DNA from: Trichodesmium sp002260545
GTDB taxonomy: Bacteria > Cyanobacteriota > Cyanobacteriia > Cyanobacteriales > Microcoleaceae
Direction of reading: 5' to 3'
NCBI RefSeq assembly: GCF_050016015.1
Contig: NZ_JBNHEQ010000053.1
Span: forward strand, 1 to 64,000
DNA length: 64,000 nt
The notes under the pieces: generated by a model
What the model was told of the DNA's origin: nothing
Databases searched by the model: none
Seen by the model: the letters and a program-made list of their open reading frames with translations, nothing else
Program-made: the position numbers and the translations under genes
Shown: one piece after another, positions 7,912-17,786 of the stretch
Layout of the letters: each line of letters begins with the position of its first letter
Numbering within the stretch: position 1 is the stretch's first letter

Positions 7912-9678
7912 CTAATTGTCCCCTGGAGGATTCTGAGAATCACCAGAACCACTATATAAGGATGAAGAATCAGCTTCAGACACAGGTACACCTGTTTCCT
8001 TAACCTTGGAACTTGGTTGAGAAATCAGCTTGAACCGCTCTCGAATACCAAGAGTTTTCTTCGAGCCAAAATCATAAGGACCATAAGTAACTACTGGCAA
8101 TACTTCCCAGTTTTCAATGATGGGAGGTGAGCTAGTAGTCCACTCCAAAGATAAACCACCCCAAGGATTATCGCCAGCTTTTGGCCCATACATCCAACTC
8201 CAAATCATGTTGATGAAGAATGGAATTACGGATAAACCAAGGATAATTGACCCATAAGTACAGATATGGTTGATAGATTCAAACTTAGGGTCATACATGG
8301 CAATACGACGTGGCATTCCCTGTAAACCTAATTCGTGCATAGGTAGGAATGTCATGTTGGTACCAATGAAGGTGAGGACAAAATGAATCCGACCCCAGGT
8401 TTCGTTGTACATCCGACCTGTAATTTTGGGGAACCAATGATACATACCTGCATACAAACCAAACACTGACCCACCAAATAGAACGTAATGGAAGTGAGCT
8501 ACTACATAGTAACTATCATGGACGTGAACATCAAAGGGAGCTGTTCCCATAGTTACGCCACTGAGTCCACCCATGACGAACATTGCTAATAAACCAATGG
8601 CAAAAAGCATTCCACTGGTAAAACGAATTTTTCCGCCCCAGAGAGTAGCTACCCAACTAAAGATTTTGACTCCGGTAGGAACTGCCACAATTAGAGTAGA
8701 AATAGTGAAGAACATCCGCATCCAAGGAGGAGTTCCACTGGTGAACATATGGTGTACCCATACGAACAAACCTACTAAACAAATAGCGAGACTGGAGTAA
8801 GCGATCGCTTTATAACCAAATATTGGTTTACGAGCATGAACAGGTATTACTTCTGAGAGAATGCCGAATATTGGCAGAATCATCAGATAAACTGCGGGGT
8901 GAGAATAGAACCAAAATAAGTGCTGGTAGATGACCACATCACCGCCCATCTCTGGTCGAAAGAAGCCGGTGCCAAAATTGATGTCAAATAATAACATTAC
9001 CAAAGCTGCTGCTAAAACAGGAGTGGAGCAGAGAGCTAAAACGGAGGTAGCGAGAATTGCCCAGCAAAATAGGGGAAGTTGATCCCATTTCATGCTAGGA
9101 ACTTTCATTTTCAGGATAGTGGTGATAAAGTTCAACGAACCCAGAATTGAGGAGGTTCCCACTAACACAATACTGAGAATCCATAAAGATTGTCCCGCGT
9201 TATTGGTGATAATGCTGAGTGGGGGATATGCTGTCCAACCACTTTGCGCTCCTCCCAAAGCTATACTTGCAATTAATAATGCTCCAGCAGGAGGGTTGAG
9301 CCAGAAGGCAATGGCGTTCAGGTTTGGAAACGCCATGTCTCTTGCTCCCACCATTAGGGGAACGAGATAGTTACCGAAACCACCGATAGCAGCAGGCACG
9401 ATCCACAGGAAAATCATTATCGTGCCGTGGTTTGTTAGGAAAGAGTTATAGACATTTGGGTCGAGAACGTCTGGGTCTGGTGTATAGAGTTCAGCTCTTA
9501 GACCCATTGCCATTAGACCACCGAGCAGATAAAAGAAGAAGGCAGTAACTAGATATTGAATGCCAATTACCTTATGGTCTATGTTATAGCCGAAGTAGTG
9601 ATACCACTTCCAAGCTTTCGGATGTGATTTTTCCGGTTGTGATTCTTGAGTATCTAAAGGAATTTGTGTTTGTGTCAT
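7912..9678 (-). CDS. ctaD: Cytochrome c oxidase subunit I
   Basis: 588-residue catalytic subunit that holds heme a and the heme a3-CuB centre and reduces O2 to water. The CuB ligand helix (IYQHLFWFYSHPAVY) with the cross-linked His-Tyr pair, the two His of TPPWMRMF-region loops, and HVHDSYYVVAHFHYVLFGG with the heme His ligands are all visible. The ATG at 9678 (MTQTQIPLD) is chosen; the longer open frame upstream reads through a dispersed palindrome. The C-terminal tail after residue 540 is polar and variable, ending in GDSQNPPGDN. Confidence 0.96.
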   Translation of the reverse strand: MTQTQIPLDTQESQPEKSHPKAWKWYHYFGYNIDHKVIGIQYLVTAFFFYLLGGLMAMGLRAELYTPDPDVLDPNVYNSFLTNHGTIMIFLWIVPAAIGGFGNYLVPLMVGARDMAFPNLNAIAFWLNPPAGALLIASIALGGAQSGWTAYPPLSIITNNAGQSLWILSIVLVGTSSILGSLNFITTILKMKVPSMKWDQLPLFCWAILATSVLALCSTPVLAAALVMLLFDINFGTGFFRPEMGGDVVIYQHLFWFYSHPAVYLMILPIFGILSEVIPVHARKPIFGYKAIAYSSLAICLVGLFVWVHHMFTSGTPPWMRMFFTISTLIVAVPTGVKIFSWVATLWGGKIRFTSGMLFAIGLLAMFVMGGLSGVTMGTAPFDVHVHDSYYVVAHFHYVLFGGSVFGLYAGMYHWFPKITGRMYNETWGRIHFVLTFIGTNMTFLPMHELGLQGMPRRIAMYDPKFESINHICTYGSIILGLSVIPFFINMIWSWMYGPKAGDNPWGGLSLEWTTSSPPIIENWEVLPVVTYGPYDFGSKKTLGIRERFKLISQPSSKVKETGVPVSEADSSSLYSGSGDSQNPPGDN

Positions 9679-9923
9679 TTCAGTTATCGGTGTAGGGACG
9701 TTGCATGCAACGTCTAGTAGTGACAGTTTCCGTTCCGGAATGCTCCGCAAACGCGAACTGTCAGTACATCAGTTATCAGTACCTCTGAGTTCAGAACGTA
9801 GGGGTTTTGTCTCCAAACCCCTACAAAACTTGGAGTTTTACCAATACTGATGGTAGAATTTTCTTCTCCAAAGTCAAGGGATTTGATTTGATTTATTGTT
9901 CTACCAAATCCTAGAACGTTTTT
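9679..9923. repeat. Repeat cluster between ctaC and ctaD
   Basis: Three repeats side by side: half of the GTAGGGACGTTGCA palindrome (9692-9715), a GACAGTT (9722) / AACTGTC (9756) pair with the GC-rich CCGGAATGCTCCGC element sitting between the arms, and a GTAGGGGTTT...AAACCCCTAC palindrome (9798-9824). Confidence 0.7.
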
Positions 9924-10958
9924 TTAATGATAAGCTGGATGAATTTGATTTAATGTTTCAGAATCAATTCCCATCTCCTGAGAGTAGGGTGTAAGATATT
10001 CCGACTCTGATAAATCAGCAGTATTTACTGCTACAGCTTGATTCAATTCTGGTTTTTGAGCAAAAGTATTTTCTGCTATCCAAGCTTCATATTCTTCTTG
10101 GGTTTCAACAACAACAGTTGTTCTCATTGCTCCGTGGTAAGCACCACAAAGTTCAGCACAATAAACTGGATATACTCCTGTTTGACTAGCTGTAAAACGT
10201 AATTGGGTATCTTTACCAGGAATTGCATCTTGCTTCAGACGGAAAGCAGGTATCCAGAAAGCATGAATTACATCATTAGCAGAAAGGTTGATTTGGATAT
10301 CCTTGTTTACAGGAATATGTAATTCTCCTGCCATGACACCACTATCGGCATAGTTCATCAACCAACCATATTGAACACCGGTGATGTCAACTACCACATC
10401 TGCTGGTTTTCCTCCTTCTTCAGGAGTTGCTCCCAAACCATATTTGTTAGCCACTTTTTCAGCTACTTCTGTTGATTCCATTCCTTCAGCATCTGCAATC
10501 ATAGGAGCAGCAATAGCAGCCCCAGGCATTTTCGCCACTTGCTGGTGAGATGAGGAATGATGATGGCTCATCATCATTGTACCACTTGGATCGAATCCAC
10601 CCATCTGTCTGTATACATCTACACTATAGATGCCAAGACCAATAACAATTATAGATGGAATCGCAGTCCAAAATATTTCTAATGGTAAATTTTCTCTAAA
10701 GCTAGCACCATCCCCATCATCTCCTTTGCGCTGACGAAATTTAATTACGCAAAAGACAATTGTGCCTTCTACTACTAGAAATAGACCTGCTGCTATAGTA
10801 AACATTACATCAAAAAATCTATCAACCAGAGGCGCTTGTTCGGAAGCTTGCTCTGGCAGAAGACCATGATGTTGACCTGCCCATACGCTAATTATGGCGA
10901 TTACTATACCAACTACTAAAGTTATTATTGAGACTGGTACTTTTTCTTTTTCTTCCAT
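9924..10958 (-). CDS. ctaC: Cytochrome c oxidase subunit II
   Basis: 344 residues, two N-terminal membrane spans and a lumenal/periplasmic cupredoxin domain that takes electrons from cytochrome c6 or plastocyanin at the CuA centre. The CuA ligands are in VYCAELCGAYHGAM, with the upstream His in VIHAFWIPAF. A His- and Met-rich insertion (MMMSHHHSSSHQQ) follows the second span, before the cupredoxin fold. First gene of the cox operon; it diverges from ctaA over a 678-bp spacer. Confidence 0.95.
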   Translation of the reverse strand: MEEKEKVPVSIITLVVGIVIAIISVWAGQHHGLLPEQASEQAPLVDRFFDVMFTIAAGLFLVVEGTIVFCVIKFRQRKGDDGDGASFRENLPLEIFWTAIPSIIVIGLGIYSVDVYRQMGGFDPSGTMMMSHHHSSSHQQVAKMPGAAIAAPMIADAEGMESTEVAEKVANKYGLGATPEEGGKPADVVVDITGVQYGWLMNYADSGVMAGELHIPVNKDIQINLSANDVIHAFWIPAFRLKQDAIPGKDTQLRFTASQTGVYPVYCAELCGAYHGAMRTTVVVETQEEYEAWIAENTFAQKPELNQAVAVNTADLSESEYLTPYSQEMGIDSETLNQIHPAYH

Positions 10959-11636
10959 TTTACTTAGGTTATTTTGTTGTTCTAGTGAACTTAACCAAAC
11001 TTATCCAAATCTCAGGTTTTAGTTTTGGATACTGCTTTGATATTTCCCAGAAAATCAGGTTCTCGCAGTCTATAAGTTATTTTCTCCACAAACTTAAAAT
11101 TTGTATGTGGAAACTCTGTCTACTTAACTTGGTTTAATTAGGTTCAAAACTTCACTATTTTTAGTTTCAGTTGTTAACCATAACCTAGGTAGAAGAGTCT
11201 GTGACTTGTTGTCATACTCAACTACTTAGCTTAAACTAACCATCTACCTATAACTAGATATAATTGTTACTTTTTAGGAAGATTTTAGGTTCTCTCCATT
11301 TTATCTATAATTTCTCTAGGCAAAGTTTATTTTATTTTAACTATTGCACTGAAAAACTACCCCACACTTTGGCTCAAAAAAGTTAAAATTAAATTGTGTA
11401 CTCTTAAAGTTCATATTTTACTGGTTTGAAAAAGGAGAAAAAGTTAAAAATAAACTTTTTTGGAAATTGGTAACATATACAGCAATAAACTGTGAAGAAA
11501 CATTAAAATCAGAAAACTTTCTAAAGCTCTACAATTATAGAAATACTATCCTTTATAGTAACAAAAATCATTCACCTTTCTCTCTTTGTCAATACTTAGT
11601 ATTTCGTTAAATTAGTAACAATAAAATGTAAAATTT
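10959..11636. promoter_or_regulatory. Divergent promoter region between ctaC and ctaA
   Basis: 678 bp of AT-rich DNA with no gene I can support. It is one of the few long spacers without the palindromic repeats, which suits a regulatory region. No promoter is clear enough to place. The start of ctaA lacks a good Shine-Dalgarno sequence. Confidence 0.5.
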
Positions 11637-12551
11637 ATGGCCAACTCTGTTTTAAATAACAATGAAATTATTTACTCTCAGTCTCCAGCACGGGAACGCA
11701 TTCGTGGTTTAGTATGGAAACTATGTGTAGCCACCCTAATATTGATGGCTATTGGTAGTGCTACCAGAGTGATGAATGCAGGTTTAGCTTGTCCTGACTG
11801 GCCGTTGTGTTATGGTAAGTTAGTACCAATGGCACAAATGAACCTACAGGTATTTTTAGAATGGTTCCATAGATTAGATGCAAGTTTAATCGGTTTTGGG
11901 GCGATCGCTCTGATGGGTTTATCATGGTGGCACAGACAGGAACTACCTAGTTGGCTACCCTGGGCATCCACTTTTGCTTTAGGTCTCATAGTTTTCCAAG
12001 GTGTACTTGGTGGGTTAACAGTAACACAACTATTACGTTTTGATATTGTGACTGCTCATCTGGGTACGGCTTTACTTTACTTTATGACTTTATTGGTCAT
12101 GGGTATGTCAATGATTCCATACAAAGGTACTGGGAACGTTGGTAAATTACCTTGGGTGGGATTAACTGCTGCTATTTTCGTCTATTTACAAAGTTTAATG
12201 GGTGCATTAGTTGCTTCTCAGTGGGCACTGCATCAATGCTTTGGTATTGCCGAACTTTGTACAGTAATGAATAGTCACATTTTTGGTGTTGTGCCTCCGA
12301 CTTTAACAACATTAACATTAGTAGTAATGGCGTGGCGCACCTCTGCCTTACATCCGCTGCTGCGAAAGTTAGCAAACTGGTCTGGTTTATTAGTATTAGC
12401 TCAAATTGGTTTGGGGGTTATGACATTCCGGTTACGTCTGCAAATTGAGCTATTAACTGTATCTCACCAAGCTATAGGAGCAGCATTACTAGGAACTTTA
12501 GTAGCTTTTACTGTGATTGCTTTACGCGATCGCCAAGTTGCAAAAGCTTAA
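11637..12551 (+). CDS. ctaA: Heme A synthase (COX15/CtaA)
   Basis: 304 residues with eight predicted membrane spans. Oxidises the C8 methyl of heme O to the formyl of heme A for the oxidase encoded next door. Family signatures: GSATRVMNAGLACPDWPLCYG region, EWFHRLDASLIGF, TAHLGTALLYF and SHQAIGAALLG, whose histidines bind heme in both halves. WALHQCFGIAELC in the middle is a likely Cys pair. Followed by ctaB on the same strand after 535 bp of repeats. Confidence 0.94.
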   Translation: MANSVLNNNEIIYSQSPARERIRGLVWKLCVATLILMAIGSATRVMNAGLACPDWPLCYGKLVPMAQMNLQVFLEWFHRLDASLIGFGAIALMGLSWWHRQELPSWLPWASTFALGLIVFQGVLGGLTVTQLLRFDIVTAHLGTALLYFMTLLVMGMSMIPYKGTGNVGKLPWVGLTAAIFVYLQSLMGALVASQWALHQCFGIAELCTVMNSHIFGVVPPTLTTLTLVVMAWRTSALHPLLRKLANWSGLLVLAQIGLGVMTFRLRLQIELLTVSHQAIGAALLGTLVAFTVIALRDRQVAKA

Positions 12552-12641
12552 TTGTTAATCTAGATACAGTAATATACCCCTCTTTTGTGAGTTATTAGAT
12601 TAGAAACCTTAGCTATCTGCAGAAGTAATCTAAAGATGACC

Positions 12642-12731
12642 TGTTATAAGAAACGGGGTTTATTGGAGTTCAATGGTAGGGACGTTGCATGCAACGTCCG
12701 TACAAGAGCATTTAATACAAACCCGGTTTCT
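12642..12731. mobile_element. MITE-like element, copy A (inverted match at 23001-23089)
   Basis: About 90 bp with terminal inverted repeats AAGAAACSGGGTTTAT / AAACCCGGTTTCT, and the palindrome GTAGGGACGTTGCA/TGCAACGTCCGTAC (12676-12703) in the centre. Nearly the whole sequence, including CAAGAGCATTTAATA, recurs in reverse orientation at 23001-23089. Confidence 0.75.
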
Positions 12732-12904
12732 ATGCTTTTTTACACCGATACTACCGGAAATCAGACTTGATATAACCTAGATGCGTAGTGCTATACAAGT
12801 AACTAAACTTTTCAAACTGGCTAACATCAAAAATTAACTGGCACTAATATCCGTTTTTATATTGCTTAGGACTAATGCAAAAAAACCTAACCTCCGAATG
12901 CGCT

Positions 12905-13000
12905 TCCTATCCCCCCTTACCCCCCTTTGAAAGGGGGGGAGGATCTAAGAGGGAGTATGGCTCCCCTCTCTTTGCAGGAGAGGGGTCGGGGGAGAGGTTT
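12905..13000. repeat. Two GC-rich hairpins upstream of ctaB
   Basis: CCCCCCTT...AAGGGGGGG at about 12912-12940 and CTCCCCTCTC...GAGAGG at about 12962-12998, both imperfect stems in otherwise AT-rich DNA. They look like dispersed repeats, not a terminator, since neither ends in a T run. Confidence 0.5.
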
Positions 13001-13086
13001 AAGCAACCAAAAAATTTACCCACAATTTTAGCCTAGACACGCTAGTAATAACCAGTTTCAACAGAAAATTAACAAATTAAGAATCC

Positions 13087-14073
13087 ATGCAAGAAGTTAT
13101 TTCACATAGTCTTCCACGACGTCACGACAATATTCTACAAGTAATTAAAAGCTATTATCAACTCACAAAACCCCGCATTATTCTGCTGCTATTGATAACA
13201 ACTGCAGCCGGAATGTGGTTGGGTGCAAAAGGAGAAGTTTCTCCCCTTCTGTTATTCATTACATTAGTTGGTGGAACTTTAGCTTCAGGTGCAGCTAATA
13301 CTATCAACTGTATCTACGACAGCGATATTGACTATATTATGGAGCGTACTCGCTGGCGTCCTATTCCATCTGGGAGAGTTCAACCCCGTCATGCTCTGAT
13401 TTTTGCATTGACTCTGGCAGCTATATCATTTACTTTGCTGACAGTTTTTGCTAATTTACTAGCTGCACTGTTGGCAATGTCTGGAATAGTTTTTTATGTT
13501 GCTATTTACACTCACTGGTTAAAACGTCACAGTGTTCAAAATATTGTCATTGGTGGTGCTGCTGGTGCTATTCCTCCATTGGTAGGTTGGGCTGCTGTTA
13601 CAGGAGAATTAAGTTGGGCAGCTTGGTTACTGTTTGCCATAATTGTTGTCTGGACTCCTCCTCATTTTTGGGCATTAGCAATTTATATTCGTGATGAATA
13701 TAAGGAAGTGGGTGTACCAATGTTACCTGTAATTGAAGGAAATGAGGAAACAGCTAGACAGATTTGGGTTTACACTCTGATTTTGATTCCGATGACACTA
13801 TTGCTAGTTTATCCATTGCATACAAGTGGAGCAGTTTATGGAGTATTAGCAACTTACCTTGGTGCAATTTTTATTAAGAAAGCTTGGGAGTTGTTGAAGG
13901 AGCCTGATAATAAAGATGTGGCGCGATCGCTCTTTAAGTATTCCATTTATTACATGATGTTGTTGTGTTTAGTAATGGTAATTGATAGTTTACCTTTTAC
14001 TCATGGAATTACTACTGCTTTAGTGGATAATTTGCAAACCTTTGTTGGTGGTGTAATGGCAATGTTATCTTAG
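13087..14073 (+). CDS. ctaB: Protoheme IX farnesyltransferase (heme O synthase)
   Basis: 328-residue UbiA-type polytopic prenyltransferase that adds farnesyl to protoheme, giving the heme O used by CtaA. The two Asp-rich sites are visible: NTINCIYDSDIDYIMERT (N-x3-D-x3-D) and YIRDEYKEVGVPMLP. The strongly conserved RPIPSGR follows the first. It has nine or so hydrophobic spans and normal length. A terminator lies 40 bp past the stop, so ctaA-ctaB can be one unit. Confidence 0.95.
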   Translation: MQEVISHSLPRRHDNILQVIKSYYQLTKPRIILLLLITTAAGMWLGAKGEVSPLLLFITLVGGTLASGAANTINCIYDSDIDYIMERTRWRPIPSGRVQPRHALIFALTLAAISFTLLTVFANLLAALLAMSGIVFYVAIYTHWLKRHSVQNIVIGGAAGAIPPLVGWAAVTGELSWAAWLLFAIIVVWTPPHFWALAIYIRDEYKEVGVPMLPVIEGNEETARQIWVYTLILIPMTLLLVYPLHTSGAVYGVLATYLGAIFIKKAWELLKEPDNKDVARSLFKYSIYYMMLLCLVMVIDSLPFTHGITTALVDNLQTFVGGVMAMLS

Positions 14074-14113
14074 TTACTATTGTCCAATAGTTAGACAATA
14101 TAATTTTGTTTTA

Positions 14114-14140
14114 GGTGGGCTTTTGCCTGCCTTTTTGTTT
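14114..14140 (+). terminator. Rho-independent terminator after ctaB
   Basis: Stem GGTGGGC (14114-14120), loop TTTT, GCCTGCC (14125-14131) with two G-T pairs, followed by TTTTTGTTT. Confidence 0.75.
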
Positions 14141-14389
14141 GACAATTTGTAGTTTGATAAATATCAATAATTAGGTTATAATATTAAATTTAGTTCTCAG
14201 AACAACCTGATTATTTTATTTTGGGTATTTATTCTGCCACACTTCCCTTTTATAGAAAAATTAACCAAGCTTGTGTATAAGCTAAGAATCATTTAGATTT
14301 TATATTGCCTGTTGCCTATTACCTTTAACAAAAATTGAATATATACTTGTTTAAATGCTAAATAGCTTATCACTTGAGGAGTTTAGATT

Positions 14390-14512
14390 ATGCATACTTT
14401 ACTATATTCAAGACTATTAACATTTATGTTTGGAGTCTCAGGTTCCCAGTCTTCTATAGAACTGGTTGAACAATACAGAAAAACTATAGAGAGATTACAT
14501 AATAATACATAG
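14390..14512 (+). CDS. Small hypothetical protein (40 residues)
   Basis: ATG preceded at 10 bp by TTGAGGAG, a good Shine-Dalgarno. The product starts MHTLLYSRLLTFMFGVSG and ends in a polar ELVEQYRKTIERLHNNT, an amphipathic helix in appearance. No family recognised. It may be the broken front of the damaged gene that follows. Confidence 0.3.
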   Translation: MHTLLYSRLLTFMFGVSGSQSSIELVEQYRKTIERLHNNT

Positions 14513-14533
14513 TATGTTGCTAGTACCATCCTG

Positions 14534-14869
14534 ATGCAGTCAATTCTAACAGCTATCTTAGCAGAAGCAGCTTACAATTTAGTTGTTCGTTCTTGGTTAC
14601 AAAGATTCTGTATTAAACTATGGATGAAAAGCAGAAATCTTACTCCTATTACACAGAGGATGATTGTTTTTCAAAGTTCGATAGGGACAGGTAATAACTA
14701 AAATCTTTATTCTCTTCCCTATCAACAGTTATGTGGTCAAATTGCCAATGCTTTACGGAATCCACTTGAGTCTGGAGAGGGTGATTTATTAGAGATATTT
14801 GTTTCCGAGAAATCTGTAGCACGAGAAGATTTAGAAAGATTAAAAAATCAAAAATTTATCAAAAAGTGA
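14534..14869 (+). pseudogene. Hypothetical gene interrupted by one in-frame TAA
   Basis: One reading frame runs for 112 codons with a single TAA at 14699-14701. Before it: MQSILTAILAEAAYNLVV and KSRNLTPITQRMIVFQSS. After it: LYSLPYQQLCGQIANALRN and EKSVAREDLERLKNQKF. The residue context keeps the same amphipathic character on both sides, so it was probably one gene. No function recognised. The ATG lacks a good ribosome site. Confidence 0.35.
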
Positions 14870-15303
14870 AATCACCTCAAACTTAAGCAATAGAGTAACA
14901 GAAATAATAGTCTCAAATTGTGAATCAAATTCATGTTCGGAATTGAATGATGAGACCGAATTTCAAAGTTGTATTCAAAATCAATTAGCTACGACTTTGA
15001 TAGCTTTGGATAATATTGATAATTTGCCCATTGGATGGAATTTTTCACAACCACTAAAAGAACAGTTTACACCCTTGAATTTTTCTCATCAGGACTTACG
15101 CAAAGACACTATATATAGCCCATGGTAAATAGAGCGATATAGCTGCCGCTAGGCTCCGCCAACGCTTCCAAAAAACTTATAGCGATCGCCTAGCCTTGCT
15201 AATTCTAAACAGTCTATAAAAACTCAAATAACAATCATTTTAATTGACGGATATTTGAGTTCAGATACGCTTATATTCTGATAATAATTGATGTTTCATT
15301 TGA

Positions 15304-15849
15304 TCAATATTTTTCCCCGTATGGATTTGCCATTTTTTTCAAATAATTCCAGACTAACATGGCACAAGCAATATGATTTTTTTGAATTTCTGCCCGACGA
15401 CATTGGCAAAATCCTACCCCTGTTAGTTGTTTAATTTCTCTGTGAAACTCTTCAATTTTCCATCTAGTTTGAATCTCAAATTCAAGATCATCCGTACTAT
15501 TATTACTCATGTCATTAGTAACAATATATTCTGCTGAAGTTGGTAGAAACAGTTGCCCAGAATAGCTTGACTTTTTTATCCCTGGGAAAACCTTTGATCT
15601 TAACTATTTTACCTGATATTTCTTCTGATTCATTCCAGCTTAATTCAGCAATATTTTTATATTTTTCTATACCCCCAGTGTCATCTACGCGCGCGATTAC
15701 TTTTTAGTGGGCAATAATAAACTTTTCCTAAATTATCTATCAATGCCATTAGTCTTTAACCAACATCAGCCATTCTGCACCATCCAAACCAGAAAGCTTA
15801 AAATCTGCTCAACAGGCGGCAACGGATAATCTGTTAAATCAATACACAT
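15304..15849 (-). pseudogene. Decayed DDE transposase (IS701/IS4-like)
   Basis: The last 68 codons (15304-15510) are open and end in the family's C-terminal pattern: TRWKIEEFHREIKQLTGVG, then CQCRRAEIQKNHIACAMLVW. WKIEEFHRE carries the catalytic Glu region. Upstream on the same strand, pieces such as GKVYYCPLKSNR, DDTGGIEKYKNIAELSWNES and IVKIKGFPRDKKVKLFWATV appear in changing frames with stops between them, so the gene is broken by several frameshifts. The N-terminal half and the ends of the element are gone. Confidence 0.8.
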
Positions 15850-15927
15850 CTCCAGAAAAGAGGGAGTAGGGAGCAGGGAGCAGGGATAAGGGAGAAATAA
15901 TTGATAATTTCTCCTCTATAATTGATT

Positions 15928-16479
15928 TTATTTTTTATTATCGGAGAAGTCTATTGTGACAGTTTGTTCTTCTAGTTTCAGAAATCGCCAAACTATACCA
16001 CTTGTGACTGTACCATAGATAGTTGAAATTGGTTGTTGTTTCTGTTGATTAAACCGTTGAGCTGCTACCATTTCTGCTAAACATTGTCCAAGTGCTGGTT
16101 TCAGGTCTTCTTTTTTCGCTTCCACTAAAACTACTACAGGCGCTTTAATATACAATTGTTCTGGAGAATGACTAATGAGAAAATCAACATATTCAGTTAG
16201 ATCGACTTCTGGTTGTACGGCAAACTCTTCACCGGAAAAAACACTAATTTTTCCTTTGAGCTGACGTTTGACTTCTAATAATACTGGATTAATAATGCCT
16301 TCGGAACGAGCTTTTTCACTACCGACAGCGATCGCCCAAGGTACTGTTTCTTTAAGAGTATCTTGGAGTAAAGCAGTAGGATTAATTTGCGGAACTTCTG
16401 GCACAAAGCGATCTCCTTCAATAATAGTCAGTTGAAAATCTTCTACAGCTTTGCTGAGGGTAAATTTACTATATGGCAT
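15928..16479 (-). CDS. PD-(D/E)XK nuclease-like conserved hypothetical protein
   Basis: 183 residues from ATG 16479 (MPYSKFTLSKAVEDFQL). The frame upstream to 16584 is only the translation of a tandem repeat and is left out. Seen: NPVLLEVKRQ and VVLVEAKKEDLKPALGQCLAEM, whose E-x-K after a hydrophobic strand resembles the nuclease fold core, followed by a helix rich in Ala/Gln. Such proteins are common, uncharacterised and often multicopy in filamentous cyanobacteria. Function is not established; nuclease fold is an inference. Confidence 0.6.
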   Translation of the reverse strand: MPYSKFTLSKAVEDFQLTIIEGDRFVPEVPQINPTALLQDTLKETVPWAIAVGSEKARSEGIINPVLLEVKRQLKGKISVFSGEEFAVQPEVDLTEYVDFLISHSPEQLYIKAPVVVLVEAKKEDLKPALGQCLAEMVAAQRFNQQKQQPISTIYGTVTSGIVWRFLKLEEQTVTIDFSDNKK

Positions 16480-16488
16480 AATTGGAGT

Positions 16489-16540
16489 AGTGGAGTAGGG
16501 GAGTAGGGGAGTGAGGGAGTGGGGGAGTGGGGGAGTATAG
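16489..16540. repeat. Tandem repeat GGAGTAGG / GGGAGTG
   Basis: Seven- to nine-base units of GGAGTAGGG and GGGGGAGTG sit directly upstream of the nuclease-like gene, in the position where its promoter or leader should be. Confidence 0.75.
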
Positions 16541-16739
16541 ATGGAATTATAGACATAATAGTAATCAGGAATAAACCTCTCCAAAAATTAAAAATAAAAT
16601 CAATTCTTATCTATAAATTATCAATTAATTTTCACTATTCTCTATTCCCTCTTTTCTGGAAATGTCTAATGATTTATGAGATATGTAAGAACAATTGAGA
16701 TGAATCAAAATCCTTTTATATTCTAAATTCTGAATTCTA

Positions 16740-17363
16740 TTAAGCACTAATTCCATGACTTACAAAAGTTACCAGACGCTGCACAAGTTTATCAATATCT
16801 TCAACTGAATTATCTCCACTTAATATTTCTGATTGCTCCATTTGATTCAATGTGCGCACTAGCATCGCAACTACTAAATCAAGTTTCCATTTTAATTCTG
16901 TGGGAGATTGATGGGGTAGCACTTTTGTCAGTATATATAGAAATCTTTGTTGACTGTTTCTAAATTCTTGTTCTGCTAGTTTCTGAACTGGGTAGGGTTC
17001 AGCACGACAACGCCCCATAAATTGTGCATGAATCCGATATTCCTCCGATCCCTGTTGAATCATCTGTAGGGGAGGGGCGAGAAAAGCTGTGAAAATTTCT
17101 GGTACTGAAGGGAGGTTGTCTGACTCTTCTAGAATAGTCAGTTCTCGTAGTTGCTCTTCGACGATGGGTTCTGCTACTCGTCGGACTACTGCACTAAATA
17201 GTTCTTCTTTTGAACCAAAATGATAATGAATGGCCGCTAAGTTCACGTCGGCTTCCCGAATTATGGCCCTTAGTGAAGTTCCTGCAAAGCCTAAAGAGGC
17301 AAACAGTTTCTCGGCAGCATTGAGAATTTGCTCCTTTGTATCAATAGTTGAGTTTTTACCCAT
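16740..17363 (-). CDS. TetR/AcrR family transcriptional regulator
   Basis: 207 residues. The N-terminal helix-turn-helix is typical: ILNAAEKLFASLGFAGTSL, then AIIREADVNLAAIHYHFGSK. The C-terminal ligand domain (residues 60-207) is of a type often next to HlyD/RND efflux genes. It is divergent from such an adaptor gene, with two matching near-palindromes in the spacer. The likely role is repression of the efflux genes and of itself, relieved by a pump substrate. The inducer is unknown. Confidence 0.88.
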   Translation of the reverse strand: MGKNSTIDTKEQILNAAEKLFASLGFAGTSLRAIIREADVNLAAIHYHFGSKEELFSAVVRRVAEPIVEEQLRELTILEESDNLPSVPEIFTAFLAPPLQMIQQGSEEYRIHAQFMGRCRAEPYPVQKLAEQEFRNSQQRFLYILTKVLPHQSPTELKWKLDLVVAMLVRTLNQMEQSEILSGDNSVEDIDKLVQRLVTFVSHGISA

Positions 17364-17440
17364 TCAATCCTGTGTTTGTTTTCCAGAATATGCAGCTTTA
17401 TTTGATTTAATCATCAATTAGCTGCCCTTGCAATTATTTT

Positions 17441-17479
17441 AAACGTATGTTTTAATTTTAATATATCAAACGACTGTTT
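17441..17479. promoter_or_regulatory. Candidate TetR operators (two AAACGNNTGTTT sites)
   Basis: AAACGTATGTTT (17441-17452) and AAACGACTGTTT (17468-17479) share the pattern AAACGNNTGTTT. Their centres are 27 bp apart, in the spacer between the divergent TetR and adaptor genes and closer to the regulator. The pattern and place fit TetR-family operators; binding is inferred. Confidence 0.55.
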
Positions 17480-17532
17480 TAAAAATCCACTTTTATTTTA
17501 TGTTAAGCCAAAATTGGCCATCTATAGGTAAA

Positions 17533-17560
17533 GTAGGGGCTAATGGCCATTAGCCCCTAC
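17533..17560. repeat. Perfect 28-bp dispersed palindrome (GTAGGGGCTAATGG arm)
   Basis: Both 14-base arms match exactly. Related copies with other cores lie at 33957-33984 and 53197-53224. Located in the leader side of the adaptor gene. Confidence 0.8.
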
Positions 17561-17786
17561 ATTATTGCTCTGACTAAATTTGAGAGGTGTGAGAATGTCC
17601 GCGCTCGTAATGGCGACTGCTATATAGTTAAGTTAGAGAGTGTTTATTAAATAAATATTAAATCTTGAAAAATCCCTGGCTAATAGCAAATTTAGGGGTT
17701 TAGTCACCAAACCCAGGAAACAGGACTTAGTATATTTCAGCCCTTTTTTAGATTTACTTGACAAATAATCTTTAGAGCAAAAACCA

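Noticed and set aside
10928..11137. 69-residue frame at the start of ctaC
   Set aside because: Antisense to the ctaC start and then low-complexity hydrophobic sequence; no ribosome site.
14943..15128. 61-residue plus-strand frame
   Set aside because: TTG start without ribosome site; its end is the AGGACTTACGCAAAG dispersed repeat. Perhaps a gene relic, but not supportable.
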